Source: JBMNFB01 sp050949085 (GTDB lineage: Bacteria; Bacillota; UBA994; UBA5500). From it: 64,000 bases of DNA. Position numbers and translations under genes: made by a program. The notes below the pieces were generated by a model. It was not told the DNA's origin. It made no database searches and saw only the letters and a program-made list of their open reading frames with translations. The stretch is taken from the NCBI GenBank assembly GCA_050949085.1, contig JBMNFB010000001.1, positions 620,001 through 684,000 of the forward strand. Direction: 5' to 3'. This document shows positions 42,816-51,357 of the stretch, piece after piece (within the stretch, counting starts at the first letter, position 1; each line of letters begins with the position of its first letter).

Positions 42816-42912
42816 ACTCTATTCCTCCTCTGCAGTTTTGCAGTTTCGCTCTCTAGTTTCCTTCGACAACGCGGGCGTATCACCCTTTCGGCCCGGCCCC
42901 CCAGCCCGGGAC

Positions 42913-42941
42913 TTGCAGTTTTGGCGCCGACGGTGTAGAAT
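42913..42941 (+). promoter_or_regulatory. Promoter of the tRNA-Ala gene
   Basis: TTGCAG (42913-42918), 17 bases, TAGAAT (42936-42941), ten bases before the tRNA 5' end. Confidence 0.75.
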
Positions 42942-42951
42942 AGACCTTGTT

Positions 42952-43026
42952 GGGGGCGTAACTCAGCGGGAGAGTGCCACATTCGCATTGTGGAAGTCGA
43001 GGGTTCAAATCCCTTCGCCTCCACCA
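42952..43026 (+). tRNA. tRNA-Ala (anticodon CGC)
   Basis: 75 bases folding as a complete cloverleaf. The acceptor stem is GGGGGCG with CGCCTCC (one G-T pair), the D stem ACTC/GAGT, the anticodon stem CCACA/TGTGG with loop TTCGCAT (anticodon CGC, reading GCG), and the T arm GAGGG-TTCAAAT-CCCTT. The CCA end is encoded. Confidence 0.97.
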
Positions 43027-43273
43027 ACCTTAAAAACCAGTGAATCCGTCCATCAGGGCGGATTTTTGCTTTTGGGGAATGGCGCGCTCGCCTCAATGCG
43101 ACGCCCCAATAGTTCAGCAGAAAATCTGTTTTGATTGCCCAAGGTTTCCAGCTGCTATACAATACATGACGTAGAGACCAATTCTTCGCAAAGGAACGGA
43201 CGGTTGTTCAAATGGATTTTAGGAGTGGATTGAATGGATTATGAACAGAGTCAGCAAGAAAAGGAGGCTCAAG

Positions 43274-43876
43274 ATGGACGCAATTAGGGGGTATTTACCG
43301 CTTCTGATACCGCTGATTATCCTGCAGGTAGTTGTGGCTATCACGGCGCTGCTGCATGTCCTTCGACATCCCCACTACAGTTGGGAAACGAAGTGTCCCG
43401 GGCACTCTGATCAACATGCTGACGAAAGGATTATCCCGCGGCGCTGTCATTCTCGCCAAGTATACCTGTCTGGTGGTGATCTGGACGGCCAGCCTGCTGG
43501 CTTCACTCCTGGTCACCTGGGGCTACACAGCCAACCTAGTCCCCGGCGATACCACCGTCCACCTGCCATGCGCGGTCATCTGCATCTGGCTATATGGTGT
43601 GTTCCTGCTAGCCCTGCTGATGTTTGCTGCAGCGCTGGTCAATAGCACCTATGGGGCTTGCTCATCACCGGCGTCGGGTTGGTGACCGGCGGACTTTTGA
43701 ACCAGATGCCAGCAGTGCGAGAGTACAACCCCCTTTCACTGGCAGCCGAAAACATGAACCTGGTGACAGACGCCACCGAGCCATCCAGCCTCTTCCCTGC
43801 ACTCTGGGTGACCGGATTTCTCTCCATCGGGTTCGTTCTCGCGCCTGCAGGGATATTCGGCAAGAAGCAGCTCTGA
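43274..43876 (+). pseudogene. Decayed fusion of a PLDc_N-like protein and an ABC-2 permease
   Basis: ATG 43274, with AAGGAGG six bases upstream, starts a short phospholipase-D-nuclease N-terminal-like membrane segment (LLIPLIILQVVVAITALLHV). The frame then loses sense near 43390. In a second frame from there comes the middle of an ABC-2 type permease (GTLINMLTKGLSRGAVILAK, then several helices), and after another shift near 43655 a third frame supplies its C-terminus (LITGVGLVTGGLLNQMPAV to GKKQL). The ATPase gene and the first permease helices are missing. This reads as an old deletion plus frameshifts; a functional product is unlikely. Confidence 0.75.
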
Positions 43877-44038
43877 CTCAGAGGGATGATCCCCCTCTGT
43901 CCTTAGGCCACTGTATAGCAGCCGCGTTCAGGGACTCCTTACCCCGAAACATTCTTCCCCCTTTAGCGTAATGGCTGGTAACCGGCCAGTTCACGTGGTC
44001 GCATCACCCGATCGACAGATGAAGGAGGTTTTCTGGCT

Positions 44039-45055
44039 ATGCAAGAAAAAGTCCAAAACGCCAAACCAGGTTTGCCGCATCTGATCCTATTTGTTTCGCT
44101 GTACGCGCTGGCGATACTCCTGCTAATCATCGGAGCCATCGGCTCCGCCAGTGGCTCGACGGTGGCGATTATCTCCCTGGTCGTCGGGGCTACCTGGATA
44201 GTCGTCGGCTTCATCCCCTTCCTGGGGCTCAAGGTCATTCGGCCGCAGGAAGCCCTCGTCCTGACCCTTTTCGGCAATTACACAGGCACCCTTCGGGAAC
44301 CCGGCTTCTACTATGTGCATCCATTCTCCACCGCCGTCAACCCGGCGGCACACACACGGCTCGGGCAGAGCCATGATGTGGACGATGGCAGCAAGCGAAA
44401 GGCCGCTGCCGGAACCAATGCCACTGGCGAGGCGGGCCTCGGCAAGAAGATATCGCTGAAAGTGATGACGCTGAGTAACGCCAGGCAGAAAGTGAACGAT
44501 GCTCTCGGCAACCCGGTTGAGATCGGTGTAGCAGTCATGTGGCGAGTAGTCGACACAGCTCAAGCCGTCTTCAGTGTGGACAACTACAAAGAGTTCCTCT
44601 CCCTGCAGTGCGACGCAGCGGTGCGGAATGTCGCTCGGATCTATCCCTACGATGTTGCACCCAACATCGATACCACTGGCGACGGTGAACCAGACGAGGG
44701 CAGCCTGCGCGGCTCCAGCGAGGTTGTCGCCCAAAGGATCCGTCAGGAGCTGCAGAGCAGGGTTGAAACGGCTGGTCTAGAGATTCTGGAGACGAGGATC
44801 ACCTATCTCGCCTACGCCCCCGAGATCGCCGCTGTGATGTTGCAGCGCCAGCAGGCGAGCGCCATCATCGATGCCCGCACAATGATCGTCGACGGCGCAG
44901 TGAGTATGGTAGAAATGGCCCTGAATAAGCTCAGCGAAAACGGCATTATCGAGCTGGACGAGGAGCATAAGGCAGCCATGGTCTCCAATCTTCTGGTCGT
45001 ACTCTGCGGCAATCGCGATGCCCAGCCCGTCGTCAATAGTGGCGGCCTTGACTAA
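44039..45055 (+). CDS. SPFH-domain membrane protein
   Basis: 338 residues: two N-terminal membrane segments (about 12-35 and 42-62) and an SPFH/band 7 domain (about 65-290) containing RPQEALVLTLFGNYTGTLRE, EIGVAVMWRVVDTAQAVFSV and LEILETRITYLAYAPEIAAV. It ends in a short helical tail rather than the long coiled coil of stomatin. AAGGAGG lies ten bases before the ATG. It belongs to a different SPFH subgroup from the protein at 22856 and has no NfeD neighbour. Such proteins form membrane scaffolds; a specific partner is not visible. Confidence 0.85.
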   Translation: MQEKVQNAKPGLPHLILFVSLYALAILLLIIGAIGSASGSTVAIISLVVGATWIVVGFIPFLGLKVIRPQEALVLTLFGNYTGTLREPGFYYVHPFSTAVNPAAHTRLGQSHDVDDGSKRKAAAGTNATGEAGLGKKISLKVMTLSNARQKVNDALGNPVEIGVAVMWRVVDTAQAVFSVDNYKEFLSLQCDAAVRNVARIYPYDVAPNIDTTGDGEPDEGSLRGSSEVVAQRIRQELQSRVETAGLEILETRITYLAYAPEIAAVMLQRQQASAIIDARTMIVDGAVSMVEMALNKLSENGIIELDEEHKAAMVSNLLVVLCGNRDAQPVVNSGGLD

Positions 45056-45220
45056 GTAAGGGCGTCGCCGAGGAACCCGCCGTACCCGGTTGATTTCCCT
45101 GCTGAATCGTCTTTTTTGGGGATGAGTGAAGGATGCTAACATCCCTTGCAGAATAACGAACATGGTTGCCTGAAGGCAATCAATATTGCGCCAATAGTAA
45201 CTGTAAGGGAGATGGCATTT

Positions 45221-46276
45221 ATGACACGGAAGATACTCGACGTAAGGAGAGTCGGTTTTGACCTGGGTGTGCATGGCGATAGCCGAACGCCGGAAAGTTT
45301 CGCCTTCCCTGCCTGCCTGACCTCACTGATGGAATACCTTGGCGAGGATGTGCGCTGGCAGCCGGTTCATGCGCACGGTCGCGACTGGACGGAGCGTTTT
45401 GCCAACAAGGAATACTTCGTGGCATCTGGCATGGCTTTCGGCCTCCTGTGGCATCCCGACCAGTGTTTCAGCTCTATGGACCTTACGCTGGCTAGCGCCG
45501 ATCCCCTGCGGTATGCCTTTGACTGGGCAGGCTATGACTTCGAGGTCGTTGACAGGGAAGCTGAGAACCGAGAGGCGCTCTTCGCCCGCATCGTCGCCAG
45601 CATTGATGCAGGCAAACCTGTACTTGCGTTTGGCATCGTTGGACCACCTGAGTGCTCCATAGTCTGCGGTTATGACACAGACAAGGGCGCACTCCTCGGC
45701 TGGAGCCACTTCCAGTCTCACGCCCCTGCCGATTGCGTAGAAAACGGGATGTTCCTGGCTGAGAACTGGTATGACGGGCTCTGGAGGGTTGTCTTCTGCG
45801 GCAAGAAGGGAACGCCGGTGCGGGACCTGGGCGACGTCATCCGCCGCGGACTCGAGATTATGAGCCAAATCGAGATTCGGGGCTACCTGGCCGGAAGCGC
45901 CGCATATGACGCCTGGATCGAATACGTGCGAGATCCGGCCTACAGCGAACTAGCGGACGAGGACCTACGGGCCAGGTATCAGTTCCATCGGCTGCTGGTG
46001 GGTAACCATGCCGAGGCCCGCTGCTATCTCGGTAACTTCCTGTCCGCCATGGCCGGCGACAACGAAAATCTCCAGAATGCAGCCAGATGCTTCGCCGAAA
46101 TCCACGACACCTGCTGGCAGGTTTGGGATGCAGCCGGTGGACTCAACGCGCCCGACGCGTATCAGGCGCTGCGCGATGCGGCGAAGCGCGAGGAAATCGC
46201 CGATCTCCTCGGCAGGATCAAGGCGCTGGATCACACGGCCCAGACTGCCCTGCAGCTGAGCCACAGGGACGGATAG
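45221..46276 (+). CDS. Papain-like/BtrH-type fold protein, function unknown
   Basis: 351 residues. The first about 190 resemble the BtrH N-terminal/C39-like cysteine-peptidase fold: a cysteine in the FPACLTSLMEYLG helix at about residue 30 in nucleophile position, and later IVCGYDTDKGALLGW, which corresponds to the strand that usually carries the catalytic histidine (H-x-V-x-x-x-G-Y-D). Here ECSIVCGYD has no histidine, so activity is doubtful. The C-terminal about 150 residues are helical. ATG 45221 lies nine bases after AAGGGAG. Neighbours give no pathway. Confidence 0.6.
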   Translation: MTRKILDVRRVGFDLGVHGDSRTPESFAFPACLTSLMEYLGEDVRWQPVHAHGRDWTERFANKEYFVASGMAFGLLWHPDQCFSSMDLTLASADPLRYAFDWAGYDFEVVDREAENREALFARIVASIDAGKPVLAFGIVGPPECSIVCGYDTDKGALLGWSHFQSHAPADCVENGMFLAENWYDGLWRVVFCGKKGTPVRDLGDVIRRGLEIMSQIEIRGYLAGSAAYDAWIEYVRDPAYSELADEDLRARYQFHRLLVGNHAEARCYLGNFLSAMAGDNENLQNAARCFAEIHDTCWQVWDAAGGLNAPDAYQALRDAAKREEIADLLGRIKALDHTAQTALQLSHRDG

Positions 46277-46384
46277 CTGACGCTTCGGGTGCGCCGGGTC
46301 AAAAGCGGTAGCGGCTGGACTGCTTGCCACAAGAGGGGGAAAACCTGTAGTGCAAGGAGTAAGGTGGTCGGAAGAGAACCGGCA

Positions 46385-47441
46385 ATGACTCATCAGCAAC
46401 GCCGCGGCCCCAATCAAGTACATATTGACACGGGATGATAGGCTCATTGAGCCGCTTCTAGCGAATGACGAAGTGAAGATGTGGTTCGGCAGGCTGCTGG
46501 CCAGGGCCGAGAGAAGGGACCTATTGGGTATCCACGGTAGCTACGATCACATCTATGAGAACGTCATCGGCAAGTGCTTCATCTTGGGGCTGAATGCGAA
46601 CATTCCTCGGTTCCATGAGGCTATGGGTTTTGTGCTGGATTTTCTGGAGGTGCAGATAGCGAAAACCCACAGCCCCAAGCTGACATTCGATAAGATGTAC
46701 CAATACCGTGATAACGAGACTCTGCTTGTCTGCTATCTACCTTTTCTGCGGTATGCGAACGAACCTGCCGTCAGGTACGTAGCAGAAAAGCGGATCAACC
46801 TGGTCTATGAGTTTACGCAACTCGGGCGCTATGACATCTACCCCAGTGACCGAAGGTTCCCGGGCGCTCATAAGGCATGGAAGCCCTACATTGTCGACCC
46901 GCAGTTATACGCGGATGGCAACATCCGGCTCCCTTCAATCCATGACCTCATTCTCTATGCCGGGATCTATCCTGATCTGGATGAAGAGATGCGGAGAAAA
47001 GTGGAGGTGACTGTCGGCTGGATTTTCGGGGAGGGCTACTCGCAGATCAACAACACGCTGTACTATTACGCAGCTGATGACCCTTCGTACAGGTCAAAAG
47101 CTATCAATGACAAGGTGATTTTGCCCAGTGTTGAAGCTATTCGAAAGGGCGAACATCAGGCGCGAGATCTCCTCTACCTGAGCTTCATTCTCTCCCACTT
47201 CAGGGCAGCACGACAATCCACCTGGTTTGCGGCGTTGCGGGCGCTTCTGGCCACCTACCGAACCAGCGAAGGGCGCTACCTGTTCCCGAGAGAGATGATC
47301 AGGGAGAAGAAGGATAGCTATGTCATCTACGGGGGGCATATGAATGTGGGCGAGCCGAGAAGACCGCGGCTCCACGCTGAACTGTTGTCGACCTACTGGG
47401 CAGAAAGGATATTGGCGAATGATGCAGGGACGGACTTTTGA
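46385..47441 (+). CDS. Helical protein of unknown family, possible 5' frameshift
   Basis: The long frame from 46425 (TTG) encodes 338 residues, rich in helices and aromatic residues (GSYDHIYENVIGKCFILGLN, GEGYSQINNTLYYYAADDP), with no motif I can name. TTG 46425 has no ribosome binding site. ATG 46385, with GGAAGAG upstream, opens a short frame ending VHIDTG-stop at 46436; removing one G from the GGG at about 46431-46433 would join it to DDRLIEPLLANDE. So either the start is the weak TTG or one base is wrong. The layout suggests an all-alpha toroid-like protein, but this is only an impression. Confidence 0.5.
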
Positions 47442-47982
47442 AACCCTCAAAGGTTCGTCCCCATTCTGTCGAGAGTCATTCGCGATATTCAATCCATACC
47501 CGAGGGGCTGTCGCACGAACAAGAGTCGCTCAGCCAGGGCACACCCCTTCGGGCGCGTCGATGTCTCCGGAAAGAGGGTATCAAACGAAACGGGGAGCAG
47601 CAAAACTCGCCCGACCAAGTCCTGAGCGTTGGGTGGTCAAACCATGGGTGGGAACTGGGCTTGGGTTACCTCCCACTCTCAGGAAGGGCTCAGACAGTTG
47701 CTGCTCCAGTAAGTACGCAGTACTTGCGACCTGAATAGGGCAGTGTTTGCTTGCCAATCATCGGCTCGCACCTTACACCGTCTCGTTTCGCTTTCTCTAG
47801 CTAACGACTTATCGAGATGCGCCTTCAGGAGTGATGCGCTGTCTTTTCGTGAAGCTCAAGTCCCTGAGGTCCCCACTACACGCCAGGAGAGAGGCTATGG
47901 GTGCTATCGCAACGACCCTCCTGTCTTGGAACCAGCCCACGCCCACCTCAAAGCGGGGGTTCGGAGGATCGCCCCATACCGG
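47442..47982. other. Intergenic stretch with one large stem-loop, no recognisable gene
   Basis: About 540 bases between two convergent genes. Short frames on both strands lack family resemblance and ribosome binding sites. CCCGAGGGG (47499-47507) can pair with CCCCTTCGGG (47544-47553); the 5' arm continues as AGGGGCTGTCGCA, the same sequence as in the hairpin at 24978-25017. Nothing else is supported. Confidence 0.5.
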
Positions 47983-48660
47983 CTACAGGCACTGTAGTCC
48001 TGCCACATCCAGCACGCGGATCTTCTTGCGCCCTTCCACCGTGACAAGGCCGTCCTTCTGCAGCTCGGCCAGCCGACGATTGACCGTCTCCTTCGTCAGA
48101 TGAATCGAATGGCCGATCTCCTCCTGCGAGAGATTGAGCAAACAGCCCGAATGATCGCTCTGCGCCGCCAGAAAGGCGGCAACGCGCCGTCGGCTATCTT
48201 TGATGGAAATGATCTCCAGCAACCGACGGTTCTCGTTCAGCTTCCGATTGAGGTATTCGATGATCTTCAACCCGATGGCTGGCTTCTCCAGAATGGTGCG
48301 CTTAATGTCCTTGTTTTCTATCAGGCAAAGCCCAGTATGTTCCAGCGCAATGCCCGTCTCGTGACAACGGCTTGCGGCGAAGATGTCATCTCCACCGTAG
48401 ATATCACCCCGCTTCAGGATATCCAGCAATACCTCCTCGCCTTCCGGGCCATTGCGCACCAGCTTGACCCTGCCGAAGCGAATAATCGTCAGCTTGTCCG
48501 CCAGATCATCGGCCCGGAAAACCGCCTCGCCGGCACGGACACGAACCTGATGTACATACTGAGTGATCTCCTCCACCTCAGCCTCTGTCAGAGGTTTGAA
48601 GATGGGAACGCGTTTGACACAGATCTCGTTACTAAAGCAATGATGACACACTTGCGGCAA
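47983..48660 (-). CDS. FNR-type oxygen-sensing Crp-family regulator
   Basis: 225 residues: cyclic-nucleotide-binding-like beta roll (about 20-130), dimer helix, and a C-terminal winged helix (EEIGHSIHLTKETVNRRLAE). The N-terminus has Cys5-x2-Cys8-x5-Cys14, the exact spacing of the FNR cluster ligands, and Cys112 in HTGLCLIENK aligns with the fourth FNR cysteine. It should therefore bind an oxygen-labile [4Fe-4S] cluster. A TTG (48660) with AGGAG nine bases upstream is the likely start. The hcp gene lies upstream on the same strand and has an FNR-like box, so control of hcp in response to low oxygen or nitric oxide is inferred. Confidence 0.85.
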   Translation of the reverse strand: MPQVCHHCFSNEICVKRVPIFKPLTEAEVEEITQYVHQVRVRAGEAVFRADDLADKLTIIRFGRVKLVRNGPEGEEVLLDILKRGDIYGGDDIFAASRCHETGIALEHTGLCLIENKDIKRTILEKPAIGLKIIEYLNRKLNENRRLLEIISIKDSRRRVAAFLAAQSDHSGCLLNLSQEEIGHSIHLTKETVNRRLAELQKDGLVTVEGRKKIRVLDVAGLQCL

Positions 48661-48770
48661 ACCAAGGCACTCCTCTCTGGCGAGTCACACTGATCTCCCC
48701 GAGAACATCATATCATGTATGCAGCTAGGTATACGCGACCGGCACGCTGGGTTGCTATACTTGAGGAAAG

Positions 48771-48807
48771 GCGCCGGCTCTCCCCTGCCGAGGGATAGCC
48801 GGCGGCC
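48771..48807 (-). terminator. Terminator of hcp
   Basis: GCCGGCT and AGCCGGC (minus strand 48803-48797 and 48779-48773) pair, extendable by GGC/GCC, and are followed by TTTCC. It separates hcp from the regulator gene. Confidence 0.7.
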
Positions 48808-48823
48808 TCTCTCTGATAGACAA

Positions 48824-50461
48824 CTATTCGCCAAAGAAGAGTTCGATATCGTCTTCGACGCTCTGGATTCCGGCAATACCGAACTGCTCCACCAGCACAT
48901 TGGCTACGTTTGGCGAGAGGAAGGCCGGCAGCGTCGGGCCAAGATGAATGTTCTTCACTCCCAGCGAGAGCAGAGCCAGCAGAACGATGACCGCTTTCTG
49001 CTCATACCAGGAGATATTGAAGACGAGCGGCAGCTGGTTGACATCGTCCAGGCCGAATGCCTCCTGCAGCTTGAGCGCAATCAGCACCAGCGAGTAGGAG
49101 TCGTTGCACTGACCGGCATCCAGTACCCGCGGGATTCCGTTGATATCGCCCAGGTTGAGCTTGTTGTAGCGATACTTGGCACAGCCAGCGGTGAGAATCA
49201 CTGCATCCTTGGGCAGCGCTGCTGCGAAGTCGGTGTAGTAGCTGCGCGTCTTGTGGCGGCCGTCGCAACCAGCCATGACCACAAACTTCTTGATGGCGCC
49301 GCTCTTTACCGCCTCCACCACCTGATCGGCCAGCTGGAACACCTGATGGTGGGCAAATCCACCGACGATCTGCCCCTGTTCGATCTCTGTAGGCGGTGCG
49401 CAGCGCTTGGCATGCTCGATGATCTCGGAGAAATCCTTCTCCCCACCGATCTCGCCAGGGATGTGCTTGCAGCCCGGGTAGCCGGCGGCACCAGTGGTGT
49501 AAACGCGGTTCTTATAGCTGGCGCGCGGCGGCACGATGCAGTTAGTGGTCATCAGGATTGGTCCGTTGAAGGACTCAAACTCCTCGGTCTGCTTCCACCA
49601 GGCATTGCCGTAATTACCGACGAAGTGCTCATATTTCTTGAAGGCAGGGTAGTAGTTGGCAGGTAGCATCTCAGAGTGAGTGTAGATGTCCACGCCCGTG
49701 CCTTCCGTCTGCTTGAGCAGCATCTCCATGTCGCGCAGATCGTGACCAGAGATCAGGATGGCGGGGTTATTCCGGACACCGATGTTCACGCTGGTGATCT
49801 CCGGATGTCCAAAGGCGCTGGTGTTGGCCTCGTCCAGCATCGCCATGCCGCGCACGCCGAAGCGCCCGGTGTCCATGGCCAGGTTAACCAGCTCCCCCAC
49901 CGTCAGACTGTCATCCATGGTGGCCTCCAAAGCGCGCTGTAGGAAGGCATCGATCTCCTCATCATCTTTGAGCAAGACATTAGCGTGCTTGGAGTAGGCG
50001 GACAGCCCCTTCAATCCGTAAGTGATCAGCTCGCGCAGGCTGCGGATGTCCTCATCCTCCGTGGCGAGGATGCCTACCTGCTGGCTCTGCAGGAGCAGCT
50101 TCACTTCGTCGCGTTCATCCCAGAGTGCTGCTGGCGACAGGCCTGCCTGATCAGACAGCTGCCCTAGCAGCTGGGACTTGACGTCCATGGTGGCCCGGAT
50201 GCGCCGCAGGATCTCCTCATCGTCGAAGTTGGCGTTCGTGATGGTGACGAACAGATTTTCCGTCACCAGGTGGTTGACGTCCTTATTGACTGGCTTACCT
50301 TCAGAGCGCAGCCGGGTGGTGACCTCCGATAGCCCCTTGGTCAGCCAGATCAGCAGGTCCTGCAGATTGGCGGTGCGGGCAGGTTTGCCGCAGACACCAA
50401 CGCGCGTGCAGCCCTTGTTACCCACAGTCTCCTGGCACTGGAAACAGAACATCTGGTTCAT
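48824..50461 (-). CDS. hcp: Hybrid cluster protein (hydroxylamine reductase)
   Basis: 545 residues with the N-terminal cluster ligands MFCFQCQETVGNKGCTRVGV-CG and, further on, the hybrid-cluster region around SGHDLRDMEMLL, TNCIVPP, TTGAAGYPGCKHI and LTAGCAKYRYNKL. Hcp carries a 4Fe-4S and a hybrid 4Fe-2S-2O cluster and reduces nitric oxide and hydroxylamine under anaerobic nitrosative stress. ATG 50461 follows AGGAGG by nine bases. The NADH reductase Hcr is not adjacent. An FNR-like operator and -10 box stand upstream. Confidence 0.97.
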   Translation of the reverse strand: MNQMFCFQCQETVGNKGCTRVGVCGKPARTANLQDLLIWLTKGLSEVTTRLRSEGKPVNKDVNHLVTENLFVTITNANFDDEEILRRIRATMDVKSQLLGQLSDQAGLSPAALWDERDEVKLLLQSQQVGILATEDEDIRSLRELITYGLKGLSAYSKHANVLLKDDEEIDAFLQRALEATMDDSLTVGELVNLAMDTGRFGVRGMAMLDEANTSAFGHPEITSVNIGVRNNPAILISGHDLRDMEMLLKQTEGTGVDIYTHSEMLPANYYPAFKKYEHFVGNYGNAWWKQTEEFESFNGPILMTTNCIVPPRASYKNRVYTTGAAGYPGCKHIPGEIGGEKDFSEIIEHAKRCAPPTEIEQGQIVGGFAHHQVFQLADQVVEAVKSGAIKKFVVMAGCDGRHKTRSYYTDFAAALPKDAVILTAGCAKYRYNKLNLGDINGIPRVLDAGQCNDSYSLVLIALKLQEAFGLDDVNQLPLVFNISWYEQKAVIVLLALLSLGVKNIHLGPTLPAFLSPNVANVLVEQFGIAGIQSVEDDIELFFGE

Positions 50462-50516
50462 TGCAAGATTCCTCCTCGTTCTCATCTACTTGCTCCTCGA
50501 AAAGCGCCTTGAGTAC

Positions 50517-50558
50517 AGGTTAGCGGAAACCGCCTTGTCGGAATATGATTTGAATCAA
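50517..50558 (-). promoter_or_regulatory. FNR-like operator and promoter upstream of hcp
   Basis: TTGATTCAAATCAT (50558-50545 on the minus strand) matches nine of ten defined positions of the FNR site TTGAT-N4-ATCAA. TAACCT (50522-50517) starts 30 bases after its centre, the geometry of a class II activated promoter with the site at about -41.5. Confidence 0.65.
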
Positions 50559-50601
50559 CTAACTCGCCGATTACTGGGGGTAATCAGGCAGGCATGGACT
50601 G

Positions 50602-51345
50602 CTATGGGTAGATGTATACCTGTTCCGGCTGTTCTATCGGCGTGAGCAGCTCGACGACAATCAAGGGCATCTGCCGCGTTTCCCCGACCATGGCATCATA
50701 GAAGGGAATGATCTGCAGCCGCCCCAGCACGCGTACCCACTGACCGTCCTCCAATGTCGCTCGCTGCGGCCAGCGACAGAGGAGGCCCACCATCTCCGCA
50801 TCAGCGGCACAACACGACATCATCAGACGCGCCAGAACGAAATCCTCAGGTCCTACACTCAGATCAGAGAAGACAAAGCCCTCCATCTCCACCTCGCGCC
50901 CTGCCAGTGACTCGCCTGCTTCCCAGAGCTGGTGCATCATTGTCAGGAAGTTCTGCTCGGTAATGATCAGCCGACCGGGGGGAAGCTGGATGTGAGTTAC
51001 CGGTTGGGCATGGTCATGCCCCGGGCAGCGCAACACGCCGTGGCTTCCTTTCCGGGCCACGATGGGCAGGCCCAAAGTTTGCGGCGGCACCAGCAGCCCC
51101 AGCACCAGGGGCAACAGAAAGAGCAACTGCCCCCAGGAGAGGCCCTGCTTTGGGCTGCTACGCCATTGCCCTACACTAACTAGCGACAGCACAGCGAGGA
51201 CGACCGCACCAGCCGCCACCGCACTCCAGCTGCGTGGATGCAGGTAGTAAGCCATCTGGCCCGAAAGCAGGAGGACTCCTAGGGCGCTTGCGATCCCGAG
51301 CAGAGTCATCGTCCAAAGGAAGGCACTAAAGCTGTAGTTTCGCAT
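50602..51345 (-). CDS. TIGR03943/DUF1980 family membrane protein, YcgQ-like
   Basis: 247 residues with two or more N-terminal membrane segments and a soluble C-terminal domain rich in conserved cysteines and aromatic residues (LARLMMSCCAADAEMVGLLC). This family is normally encoded next to the DUF318 permease, as here (YcgQ-YcgR in Bacillus). The ATG (51345) lies eight bases after AGGAGG, which overlaps the permease stop codon, so translation is coupled. Likely a subunit or regulator of the permease; the transported substrate is not known, though metal ions are suspected. Confidence 0.85.
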   Translation of the reverse strand: MRNYSFSAFLWTMTLLGIASALGVLLLSGQMAYYLHPRSWSAVAAGAVVLAVLSLVSVGQWRSSPKQGLSWGQLLFLLPLVLGLLVPPQTLGLPIVARKGSHGVLRCPGHDHAQPVTHIQLPPGRLIITEQNFLTMMHQLWEAGESLAGREVEMEGFVFSDLSVGPEDFVLARLMMSCCAADAEMVGLLCRWPQRATLEDGQWVRVLGRLQIIPFYDAMVGETRQMPLIVVELLTPIEQPEQVYIYP

Positions 51346-51357
51346 TCTCCTCACCTC

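Noticed and set aside
42698..43162. Minus-strand frame across the tRNA-Ala gene
   Set aside because: It is antisense to a perfect tRNA and partly overlaps the PhzF gene in another frame; no ribosome binding site.
47438..47734. Possible short gene after the helical unknown protein
   Set aside because: Begins inside the preceding gene, has no ribosome binding site, and its composition is like random GC-rich sequence.
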